Part shown: one piece after another, positions 1 to 5,307 of the stretch
Numbering within the stretch: position 1 is the stretch's first letter
Layout of the letters: the number at the start of each line of letters is the position of its first letter
Assembly (NCBI GenBank): GCA_031290675.1
Contig: JAITNC010000121.1
Span: forward strand, 1-9,300
Source: Campylobacteraceae bacterium
GTDB lineage: Bacteria > Campylobacterota > Campylobacteria > Campylobacterales > Campylobacteraceae
Length of the DNA: 9,300 nt
Reading direction: 5' to 3'
Position numbers and translations under genes: made by a program
Notes under the pieces: generated by a model
The model's database searches: none
What the model was told of the DNA's origin: nothing
What the model saw: only the letters and a program-made list of their open reading frames with translations

Positions 1-243
1 TATGATAGCAAATGCGCCAGATGTCACGGAGAAAAAGCCGAAAAAAGCTCATACGCAAACGCTAGAATTTTGACAAAACTCTCAAAAAATGAGATAGTAG
101 AAAGCGTGAAAGATTACAGACGAAATCTATCTGATATACAGAGCACTACAGCTTTCATCATGCGTGCTGAAGCTGTGGGTGTAAATGATAACCAAGTAAA
201 AGATGTGGCGGCGTATATAGAAACTTTGAAAAATCATAAATAA
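1..243 (+). CDS. Class I c-type cytochrome, C-terminal part (5' end outside window)
   Basis: The reading frame is open from the first base and gives 80 residues before TAA. It contains one haem-binding motif, CARCH, at visible residues 5-9, where the two Cys would bind haem covalently and the His is the proximal ligand. M54, in a TTAFIMRAEA context, is the likely distal Met ligand. The end, DVAAYIETLKNHK, resembles the last helix of small class I (c553-like) cytochromes. The protein should act in the periplasm as a small electron carrier; its partner cannot be told. The start and export signal lie upstream, so a longer or di-haem protein is possible. In C. jejuni a small cytochrome c gene lies, as I recall, next to the liv operon in the same arrangement. 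The maturation protein CcsBA encoded further right would attach its haem. The stop codon lies inside the first copy of a dispersed repeat. Confidence 0.88.
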   Translation, partial: YDSKCARCHGEKAEKSSYANARILTKLSKNEIVESVKDYRRNLSDIQSTTAFIMRAEAVGVNDNQVKDVAAYIETLKNHK

Positions 244-274
244 ACACAGATGCTTCGCAGGCTCAGCATGACAA
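239..274 (+). repeat. Dispersed repeat unit A, copy 1
   Basis: This 36-nt stretch, with core ACACAGATGCTTCGCAGG followed by CTCAGCATGACAA, recurs identically at 477-512. The TAA at 241-243 that ends the cytochrome gene is part of the repeat, so the unit may have supplied the stop codon. Degenerate relatives appear near 8904-8946 and, inverted, at 8798-8815. Confidence 0.85.
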
Positions 275-290
275 TGGGGGGCTAAAAACT

Positions 291-325
291 GAGATTGTCA
301 CGTCGCTCCGCTCCTCACAATGACA
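291..325. repeat. Short palindromic module (ATTGT...ACAATGAC type)
   Basis: ATTGT at 294-298 is the reverse complement of ACAAT at 317-321, and the GTCGCTCCGCTCC centre is GC-rich. This resembles the widespread intergenic repeats built on GATTGC-TTCG...GCTCGCAATGAC. The module ends in the shared AATGACA tail. Confidence 0.5.
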
Positions 326-345
326 CAAAGGGCGTGTGTGGCGGC
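314..345 (+). repeat. Direct repeat unit B, copy 1
   Basis: This 32-nt sequence, containing ACACAAAGGGCGTGTGTGGC, is repeated without mismatch at 379-410. The two starts are 65 bp apart, and the intervening bases (346-378) are unrelated to the unit. Its first bases, CTCACAATGAC, are the tail of the palindromic AATGAC-type module that recurs in this region. Confidence 0.85.
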
Positions 346-378
346 TTATCGCCCGTGAGCTTTTGCCCTTGCAAGCCG

Positions 379-410
379 CTCACAATGACACAAAGGGCGT
401 GTGTGGCGGC
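379..410 (+). repeat. Direct repeat unit B, copy 2
   Basis: It is an exact copy of 314-345 in the same orientation. With only two units and no further copies, this looks like a local duplication of repeat material and not a CRISPR or tandem array. Confidence 0.85.
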
Positions 411-432
411 ACTCGACCGTCTTAATGCAATG

Positions 433-469
433 TGGATTGCCACGTTTGCTGACGCAAGCTCGCAATGAC
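433..469. repeat. Short palindromic module (ATTGC...GCAATGAC type)
   Basis: GGATTGC near 435-441 faces CGCAATGAC at 461-469, with ATTGC (437-441) complementary to GCAAT (462-466). Inner pairing between TTTGC and GCAA is also possible. It belongs to the same family as 291-325 and as the two arms of the hairpin at 9026-9103. Confidence 0.5.
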
Positions 470-476
470 GGAGGAG

Positions 477-512
477 AATAAACACAGATGCTTCGCAGGC
501 TCAGCATGACAA
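477..512 (+). repeat. Dispersed repeat unit A, copy 2
   Basis: It is identical over 36 nt to 239-274. The two copies have the same orientation and bracket the rest of the repeat mosaic. Recombination between them would delete about 238 bp of non-coding DNA. Confidence 0.85.
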
Positions 513-570
513 ATAGGGTAGGTTGCTTCGTTCACGCATGACATAGCACTATTTTTGAGTATTATGCCTT

Positions 571-618
571 TTGACAGGCGGCTTGTTTACCAAAGTTAAA
601 GTAAAACTTTTGTAATAT
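571..618 (+). promoter_or_regulatory. Candidate promoter region of the liv operon
   Basis: A perfect TTGACA (571-576) is followed 18 nt later by GTTAAA (595-600), a weak -10. A second possible -10, TAATAT (613-618) preceded by TG and a T-rich stretch, would suit Campylobacterota promoters, where the -35 is poorly conserved. Overlapping short inverted repeats (AAAGTT 592-597 with AACTTT 605-610) could be an operator. Which -10 is used cannot be decided by reading. Confidence 0.4.
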
Positions 619-645
619 GAAACCCAATAATTTTTAGGAGAACGT

Positions 646-1764
646 ATGAAAAAGATATTGTCTTTTATAGCGGTAATGACGCTCTGTTTTTCCGCTTCAG
701 GTGCAAAAGAGATAAAGATAGGTGCGATAATGCCTATGAGCGGGTCTATCGCCGCTTACGGACAGACGGCGTATGAGGGGTTGGCGTTGGCAAACAAGCT
801 TGAGCCGAAACTCAAAAACGGAGATACCGTAAAGGTCGTGTTGATAGACACAAAGGGCGAAAAAGTAGAGGCCGCAAACGCCGCTACGAGGCTCATCACG
901 TCTGACAAAGTGGTCGCTATAGTCGGCGAGCTTATCAGCACAAACACCGAGCAGGTCGTGTCTATAGCTGAAACTTACAAAGTACCCGTCGTAGCTCCTG
1001 CTGCGACAAATGACAGACTTACGCAAAGACGTGAGTTTGTGAGCCGTGTCTGTTTTACGGACTCGTTTCAAGGCGATGTTGTGGCAAATTACGCTTATAA
1101 AACACTCGGACTCAAAAGCGCTATAGTCGTGCGTGACCAAGCGCAAGTGTACTCCATCGGGCTTGCGAAAGCGTTTGAAAATGTATTTAAGCAAGACGGC
1201 GGGAAGGTACTGAAAATCATCAGTATCAACTCGGGCGACAAAGACTTCAAAGCTGTCGTTTCCCAAATCAAAAAAGACAATCCCGATATGATATTTTTGC
1301 CGCTTTATCACCCTGAGGCTTCTATGTTTGCAAGACAAGCCAAAGAGGCAGGACTCAACAAGCCGCTATTTTCGGGCGACGGCGTAGCAAATCCGACATT
1401 TTTGGAGCTCGGTTCTAGTGCAGTTGAGGGGTATATGTTTACCGATACATTTGACTACGAAGCCCCACCAACACAACGCTCTAAGGATTTTATAGCCTCT
1501 TACGAGAAAGAGAGTGGCAAAAAAGAGATGGCGTCGTTCACGGCTCTTGGCGCAGACTCTTACTTTTTGCTCATAGACGCGATGAACAAATGCGAAGACC
1601 CAAGCGATGGTGTATGTATCAACAAACAGGTCAAAGCCACGAAAAACTTTGAGGGTGTTTCGGGTGTGATAAATATGTCCTCAAACGGCGACCCTGTGAG
1701 GTCAGCTGTCATCAAAGAGGTAAAAGGCGGCAAGTTTGTATATAAAGCTACCGTAAATCCATAA
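646..1764 (+). CDS. livK: Branched-chain amino acid ABC transporter, periplasmic binding protein (LivK/LivJ family)
   Basis: This is the periplasmic receptor of a Leu/Ile/Val-type ABC importer; it closes on its ligand and docks on LivH/LivM. The 372-residue product starts at an ATG with AGGAGAA 3 nt upstream. Residues 1-20 form a signal peptide with probable type I cleavage after SASGA; C14 does not sit in a good lipobox. The mature part is a type I periplasmic-binding fold: GAIMPMSGSIAAYG (26-39), VGELISTNT (93-101), VAPAATND (116-123), LYHPEASMFARQ (220-231) and GDGVANP (244-250) match the ligand-cleft segments of LivJ/LivK. C316 and C324 may form a disulfide. Compared by eye with E. coli LivJ, the position of its ligand-binding Glu226 appears to be D245, so exact substrate preference is uncertain. 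It is first in the operon, before all permease genes. Only one binding protein is present, whereas C. jejuni has two in tandem. Confidence 0.93.
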   Translation: MKKILSFIAVMTLCFSASGAKEIKIGAIMPMSGSIAAYGQTAYEGLALANKLEPKLKNGDTVKVVLIDTKGEKVEAANAATRLITSDKVVAIVGELISTNTEQVVSIAETYKVPVVAPAATNDRLTQRREFVSRVCFTDSFQGDVVANYAYKTLGLKSAIVVRDQAQVYSIGLAKAFENVFKQDGGKVLKIISINSGDKDFKAVVSQIKKDNPDMIFLPLYHPEASMFARQAKEAGLNKPLFSGDGVANPTFLELGSSAVEGYMFTDTFDYEAPPTQRSKDFIASYEKESGKKEMASFTALGADSYFLLIDAMNKCEDPSDGVCINKQVKATKNFEGVSGVINMSSNGDPVRSAVIKEVKGGKFVYKATVNP

Positions 1765-1778
1765 AGAGGGGCTTTGAT

Positions 1779-1807
1779 GGGCGGGTTTCAAACCTGCCCG
1801 CCGTTTT
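1779..1807 (+). terminator. GC-rich hairpin between livK and livH (attenuator or partial terminator)
   Basis: GGGCGGGTT (1779-1787) pairs with AACCTGCCC (1791-1799) around a TCA loop, with one G-T wobble. An alternative register pairs GGCGGG (1780-1785) with CCCGCC (1797-1802), immediately followed by GTTTTAT. It lies in the 71-nt gap between the binding-protein gene and the first permease gene. In binding-protein operons such hairpins commonly lower downstream expression or protect the upstream mRNA end, so that the binding protein is made in excess. Since livH has no clear promoter of its own, I infer partial read-through. Confidence 0.7.
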
Positions 1808-1824
1808 ATATAGAGTGTATATTT

Positions 1825-1830
1825 AGGAGA
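1825..1830 (+). promoter_or_regulatory. Ribosome binding site deciding the TTG start of livH
   Basis: AGGAGA lies 5 nt before the TTG at 1836. The next in-frame ATG (1863) would be 32 nt away and would remove the first nine residues, so the TTG start is favoured. Confidence 0.75.
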
Positions 1831-1835
1831 ATTTT

Positions 1836-2735
1836 TTGGATTTTGTAACCTTCACACAGCAGATGTTGAACGGATTTAGTCTGGGCAGTATGTATGCGCT
1901 CATAGCTATAGGCTACACGATGGTGTACGGCGTTTTGCGGCTCATCAACTTCGCTCACGGCGATATCATGATGGTCGGCGCATTTTCGTGCTATTTTGGC
2001 ATCACGGCTTTTGGGCTGCCGTTTTTTGCGGCTGTGATATTGGCTATCGTGCTTTCAGCCGCACTTGGCGTGCTGACCGATGTCATCGCTTACAGGCCGC
2101 TTCGTGAAGCCCCAAGAATCTCTCTGCTCATCACTGCTATCGGTATCAGCTACTTTTTGCAAAATGGCGTGAACGCACTTTTTGGCGGTACTACCAAAGC
2201 GTTCAATGACGTTCCGCCAATCATCTACGAGCCGATAAGCACGGGCGATATAACGTTTTCGCTTTTAGACCTTTTGGTGCCGATAGTGACTATCGTTTTG
2301 CTGCTTTGCGTTTTGTGCATACTCTACAAAACCAAGTACGGCGTTGCTATCCGTGCGCTCGCTTTTGACATCAAAACGGTCAATCTCATGGGCATAGACG
2401 CCAACAAAATCATAATGCTTGTGTTTATCATGGGCTCTTCGCTTGCGGCTGTCGGGGGGATATTTTGGGCGATGAAATACCCTGCGATAGAACCTGTGAT
2501 GGGCGTGCTCATCGGCTTAAAAGCGTTCGCCGCCGCTGTAGTAGGCGGTATAGGCAGCGTAACGGGTGCGGTCTTGGGAGGCTTCATCATAGGCTTCACG
2601 GAAGTCGTTGTTGTGGCGTTTTTCCCTGAGCTTAGCGGGTACAAAGACGCTTTTGCGTTTATATTTTTGATACTTGTACTACTCTTTAAGCCGTCCGGAA
2701 TCTTAGGCTATAACTTTGAGAGGAGCAGATTTTGA
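1836..2735 (+). CDS. livH: Branched-chain amino acid ABC transporter permease LivH
   Basis: This is one of the two inner-membrane subunits forming the translocation path; it works with LivM, LivG, LivF and LivK. The 299-residue product is very hydrophobic with about eight membrane segments. Family landmarks are NGFSLGSMYALIAIGYTMVY (12-31), LRLINFAHGDIMMVGA (34-49), AYRPLREAPRISLLITAIG (85-103), the cytoplasmic loop KYGVAIRALAFDIKTVNLMG (167-186), which contacts the ATPases, and VVGGIGSVTGAVLGGFIIG (235-253). The length is normal for LivH. Translation probably begins at TTG with a strong ribosome binding site. The stop overlaps the start of livM by 4 nt, implying coupled translation. The gene follows livK after a hairpin, so its expression is probably below that of the binding protein. 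Confidence 0.94.
   Translation: MDFVTFTQQMLNGFSLGSMYALIAIGYTMVYGVLRLINFAHGDIMMVGAFSCYFGITAFGLPFFAAVILAIVLSAALGVLTDVIAYRPLREAPRISLLITAIGISYFLQNGVNALFGGTTKAFNDVPPIIYEPISTGDITFSLLDLLVPIVTIVLLLCVLCILYKTKYGVAIRALAFDIKTVNLMGIDANKIIMLVFIMGSSLAAVGGIFWAMKYPAIEPVMGVLIGLKAFAAAVVGGIGSVTGAVLGGFIIGFTEVVVVAFFPELSGYKDAFAFIFLILVLLFKPSGILGYNFERSRF
2721..2725 (+). promoter_or_regulatory. Ribosome binding site deciding the TTG start of livM
   Basis: AGGAG lies inside the livH coding end, 6 nt before the TTG at 2732. A GTG at 2738 is in frame but would be 12 nt away. The better spacing and the 4-nt stop/start overlap favour TTG. Confidence 0.65.
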
Positions 2736-3775
2736 GCGTGGATAAAATCATCAGTATTTCTATTTTTGTTTTGGCGATTGTGTTTATCGTCGTGGCGCAA
2801 AACTTTTTCAGCCCGTACTACCAAAATCTCTTAAATCTTTTTGCTATATATATCATATTTGCGGTCAGTTACAACCTTATCAACGGCGTAACGGGGCAGT
2901 TTTCGCTTGAGCCAAACGGGTTTGTGGCGATAGGAGCGTACATCACGGCTCTGTCGCTTTTAACGCTTGACGACAAGATATATCAGTTTGCGCTTGAGGA
3001 GGCTACGCCGTTTGTGCTTTTGATGGAAACAAACCTCCCCATAGCACTCCTCTGCTCGGGCATCGTGGCGAGCGCAGTGGCGTTTTGTCTTGCGTTTCCC
3101 GTGTTTAGGGTCAGGGGCGACTACTTGGCTATCGTAACGCTTGGATTTGGCTTTATCATACAGATATTTGCGGTGAATTTTCCGCAGGTAACGAACGGCG
3201 CTATGGGCTTTACGGACATCGGCAAGTCTATGGGCATCAAAGCCAACCTCTACATCACGGGTACGCTTTGTGTGTTGAGCGTGCTTTTTATTCTCAACGT
3301 CATCAAATCCAAATACGGCAGGGCGATGAAAGCCATCAGGGACGACGAGGACGCCGCTCTGGCTATGGGTATCAATACGTTCAAAAATAAGACTTCGGCG
3401 TTTTGCACGAGCGCATTTTTTGAAGGGGTAGGGGGCGGACTTTTGGCGGTGTTTTTGACGACCATATCGCCCGACCAATTTTCGTTTTTGTTCACGTTTC
3501 AACTGCTCATCATCATAGTCTTAGGCGGGCTTGGAAGCACTACGGGGGCTATCTTGGGGACGATTTTGGTGCTTGGCGGAAGTGAATTTTTGGTATTTTT
3601 GGATAAACCTATGGATATATTTGGCTACGAAACGCCGGCTCTGCCCGGACTGAAAATGGTGGTATTTTCTATCATACTCATTTGCGTTATGCTCTTTGCC
3701 AGACGTGGAATCATGGGCGATATGGAGCTTGGCGGCGTCTTGAAAAAACTCTTGTGCAGGAAGCGCGATGCTTGA
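2732..3775 (+). CDS. livM: Branched-chain amino acid ABC transporter permease LivM
   Basis: This is the second membrane subunit of the importer, partner of LivH. The 347 residues include roughly eight to ten hydrophobic segments. Recognisable family blocks are SYNLINGVTGQFSLEPNGFV (46-65), VRGDYLAIVTLGFGFIIQIF (127-146), the cytoplasmic coupling loop SKYGRAMKAIRDDEDAALAM (193-212), FFEGVGGGLLAVFLTTISPD (229-248) and IIVLGGLGSTTGAILGT (261-277). The first block differs from the usual GQ-SLGHAAFFGIGAY of LivM proteins: EPNG replaces the GHAA portion, possibly a lineage trait. A short basic tail (KKLLCRKRDA) ends the protein on the cytoplasmic side. It overlaps livH by 4 nt and livG by 8 nt. The start is probably TTG; GTG two codons later is the alternative. 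Confidence 0.93.
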   Translation: MSVDKIISISIFVLAIVFIVVAQNFFSPYYQNLLNLFAIYIIFAVSYNLINGVTGQFSLEPNGFVAIGAYITALSLLTLDDKIYQFALEEATPFVLLMETNLPIALLCSGIVASAVAFCLAFPVFRVRGDYLAIVTLGFGFIIQIFAVNFPQVTNGAMGFTDIGKSMGIKANLYITGTLCVLSVLFILNVIKSKYGRAMKAIRDDEDAALAMGINTFKNKTSAFCTSAFFEGVGGGLLAVFLTTISPDQFSFLFTFQLLIIIVLGGLGSTTGAILGTILVLGGSEFLVFLDKPMDIFGYETPALPGLKMVVFSIILICVMLFARRGIMGDMELGGVLKKLLCRKRDA

Positions 3776-4535
3776 GATAAAAAATATAACCAAACGCTTC
3801 GGCGGCGTGAGCGCCATAACCGACACCTCTTTTAGCGTGAACAAAGGCGAGATATACGGACTTATAGGACCAAACGGTGCCGGAAAAACGACTATGTTTA
3901 ACATCATCACGGGAAATTATAAACCCACAGAGGGCATCGTGGAGTTTGACGGCAGGAAAATATCGGGGCTAAAACCTTACGAGATAGTGAGGCTTGGCAT
4001 AGCGAGGACGTTTCAAAATATCAGACTTTTCAAGTCTATGAGCGTCTTGGAAAATGTCCTTATAGGCTTTGACTACCACGCAAAATATACGTTTTTTGAG
4101 AGTATGTTTCGCTTGCCGCGATTTTTCAAGCATGAGCGGGAGATAAAAAAAGCGGCTTTAGAGATACTGAAATATCTTGATTTGGATAGATTTGCCGACG
4201 ATAAGGCGACCGACCTGAGCTACGGACAGCAGAGGAAAGTTGAGATAGCCAGAGCGCTTGCCACAAGCCCAAAACTGTTGCTTTTAGACGAGCCGGCGGC
4301 GGGAATGAACCCTGCTGAAACGAAAGAGTTGGCTTCGCTGCTACAGAAGGCGAAAGTGGACTTTGCTCTTACGATACTGCTCATAGAACACGATATGAAG
4401 TTTGTGAACGCACTTTGCGACAAGGTGCTTGTGCTGGACTACGGCAAGAGTATATTTGAGGGGGCTCCTTGTGATGCCATAAGAGATAAAGAGGTCGTGA
4501 GTGCATATTTGGGGGATTTTACACAAGATGATTGA
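3768..4535 (+). CDS. livG: Branched-chain amino acid ABC transporter ATP-binding protein LivG
   Basis: This cytoplasmic ATPase subunit powers import as a heterodimer with LivF. In 255 residues all ABC elements are in place: Walker A GPNGAGKTT (34-42), Q-loop glutamine Q83 in IARTFQNIRLF, signature LSYGQQRKVEIARALA (150-165), Walker B LLLLDEP (170-176) with catalytic E175, D-loop AAGMNP, and switch histidine H208 in IEHDM. The RTFQNIRLF...VLENVLIG segment and the insertion after it (about 101-125) are typical of LivG. The ATG start has AGGAAG 4 nt upstream and overlaps the livM stop by 8 nt; the end overlaps livF by 8 nt. Nothing appears broken. The partner LivF has a different switch residue, so the two ATP sites are not equivalent. 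Confidence 0.95.
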   Translation: MLEIKNITKRFGGVSAITDTSFSVNKGEIYGLIGPNGAGKTTMFNIITGNYKPTEGIVEFDGRKISGLKPYEIVRLGIARTFQNIRLFKSMSVLENVLIGFDYHAKYTFFESMFRLPRFFKHEREIKKAALEILKYLDLDRFADDKATDLSYGQQRKVEIARALATSPKLLLLDEPAAGMNPAETKELASLLQKAKVDFALTILLIEHDMKFVNALCDKVLVLDYGKSIFEGAPCDAIRDKEVVSAYLGDFTQDD

Positions 4536-5223
4536 AGTTAAAGATTTGCACGTGTACTATGGGCTTATAGAGGCTGTAAAAGGGATAAGTTTCAAAGTTG
4601 AGGGCGGCAGTATAGTATCGCTTATCGGTTCAAACGGAGCGGGGAAAACTTCAACGCTGAACGCACTTTTGAACAATGTCAAGAGAAAAGGCGAGATAAA
4701 TTTCGGCGGGTACGAAACGAGAAAGCACAAAACGCACACGCTTGTGAAAAACGGTATGGCGTTGGTGCCGGAGGGGAGAAGGATATTTATCAACCTGAGC
4801 GTTGAGGAAAATCTCCGCATAGGCGCGTTCAACAATGACGACAATTACGAAGCTTTGCGTGATGTGATGTACAAGCTTTTCCCACGCATAAAAGACAAAC
4901 GGCATCAGATGGCGGGCAACTTGAGCGGCGGTGAGCAGCAGATGTTGGCGATATCGCGTGCGCTGATGAGCGAACCGAAGCTTTTGATGCTTGACGAGCC
5001 GAGCCTTGGGCTTGCCCCAAAGATAGTCGGCGAGGTGTTTGACACGATAGTAAGGCTGAGGGAAGAGGGCATCACGATACTGCTCGTGGAGCAAAACGCT
5101 TTTGCGGCTCTGAAGATAAGCGACTACGCATACGTACTTGAAAACGGCAAAATCGCTATGGAAGGTGTGGCTTCTACGATGATAGGCGATGATATGATAA
5201 GACAAAAATATCTCGGTGGATAA
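4528..5223 (+). CDS. livF: Branched-chain amino acid ABC transporter ATP-binding protein LivF
   Basis: This is the second cytoplasmic ATPase of the importer. The 231 residues start at ATG 4528 (MIEVKDLHVYYG), the usual LivF beginning. An upstream in-frame GTG at 4501 would add nine non-family residues that overlap livG, and GGGGGA at 4511-4516 serves the ATG, so I reject the longer form. Motifs are Walker A GSNGAGKTS (34-42), the LivF-typical VPEGRRIFINLSVEENL (80-96), signature LSGGEQQMLAISRAL (132-146), and Walker B LLMLDEPSLGLAP (152-164). VEQN (187-190) has Gln where most ABC ATPases have the switch His, which is normal for LivF. The C-terminal DDMIRQKYLGG is also family-typical. It is the last gene of the liv operon, and no clear terminator follows it before ccsBA. 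Confidence 0.95.
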   Translation: MIEVKDLHVYYGLIEAVKGISFKVEGGSIVSLIGSNGAGKTSTLNALLNNVKRKGEINFGGYETRKHKTHTLVKNGMALVPEGRRIFINLSVEENLRIGAFNNDDNYEALRDVMYKLFPRIKDKRHQMAGNLSGGEQQMLAISRALMSEPKLLMLDEPSLGLAPKIVGEVFDTIVRLREEGITILLVEQNAFAALKISDYAYVLENGKIAMEGVASTMIGDDMIRQKYLGG

Positions 5224-5233
5224 TTTTTATTGA

Positions 5234-5261
5234 TTGACATCATCATAAAAATAGCTATATT
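5234..5261 (+). promoter_or_regulatory. Candidate sigma-70 promoter for ccsBA
   Basis: In the 84-nt livF-ccsBA gap, TTGACA (5234-5239) is followed after 16 nt by TATATT (5256-5261). TACAAT (5266-5271) just downstream is a further possible -10 if the -35 is unimportant, as is common in Campylobacterota. No terminator separates livF from this point, so ccsBA may be read both from here and by read-through. Confidence 0.5.
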
Positions 5262-5307
5262 TGGTTACAATACGCAACTTTGACCAATATCAACAAATGG
5301 ACTTGAG

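Larger units (their letters stand above)
244..645. other. Non-coding, repeat-rich intergenic region upstream of livK
   Basis: I see no plausible gene in these 402 bases on either strand. About 244-541 is a mosaic of short repeats: two identical 36-nt units at the ends, two identical 32-nt units 65 bp apart, and several weak palindromes of the type ATTGC...GCAATGAC. The remaining roughly 100 bases are AT-rich and hold the likely livK promoter and ribosome binding site. No tRNA, rRNA or regularly spaced CRISPR-type array is visible. Confidence 0.7.

Noticed and set aside
239..541. CRISPR array
   Set aside because: There are only two copies of each repeat, with irregular spacing and spacers that are themselves repeat material; no cas genes are present.
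506..541. Short frame ATGACAAATAGG... within the upstream repeats
   Set aside because: It is made of repeat sequence, has only a dozen codons and no proper ribosome binding site.
697..1338. Minus-strand open frame of 213 codons opposite livK
   Set aside because: It lies entirely within livK, has no family features, and is rich in Arg, His and Tyr, as expected for an antisense shadow of a real gene.
2960..3502. Minus-strand open frame of 180 codons opposite livM
   Set aside because: It is an antisense shadow of a membrane-protein gene; the translation is basic, low in recognisable motifs and has no supporting start signal.
4501..4527. GTG at 4501 as the start of livF
   Set aside because: It would add MHIWGILHK, which does not belong to the LivF family start. 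The ATG at 4528 has GGGGGA upstream and gives the usual beginning MIEVKDLHVYYG.
5234..5271. TTGACA paired with TACAAT as one promoter
   Set aside because: The spacing would be 26 nt, too long for sigma-70; TATATT at 5256-5261 fits better with TTGACA.
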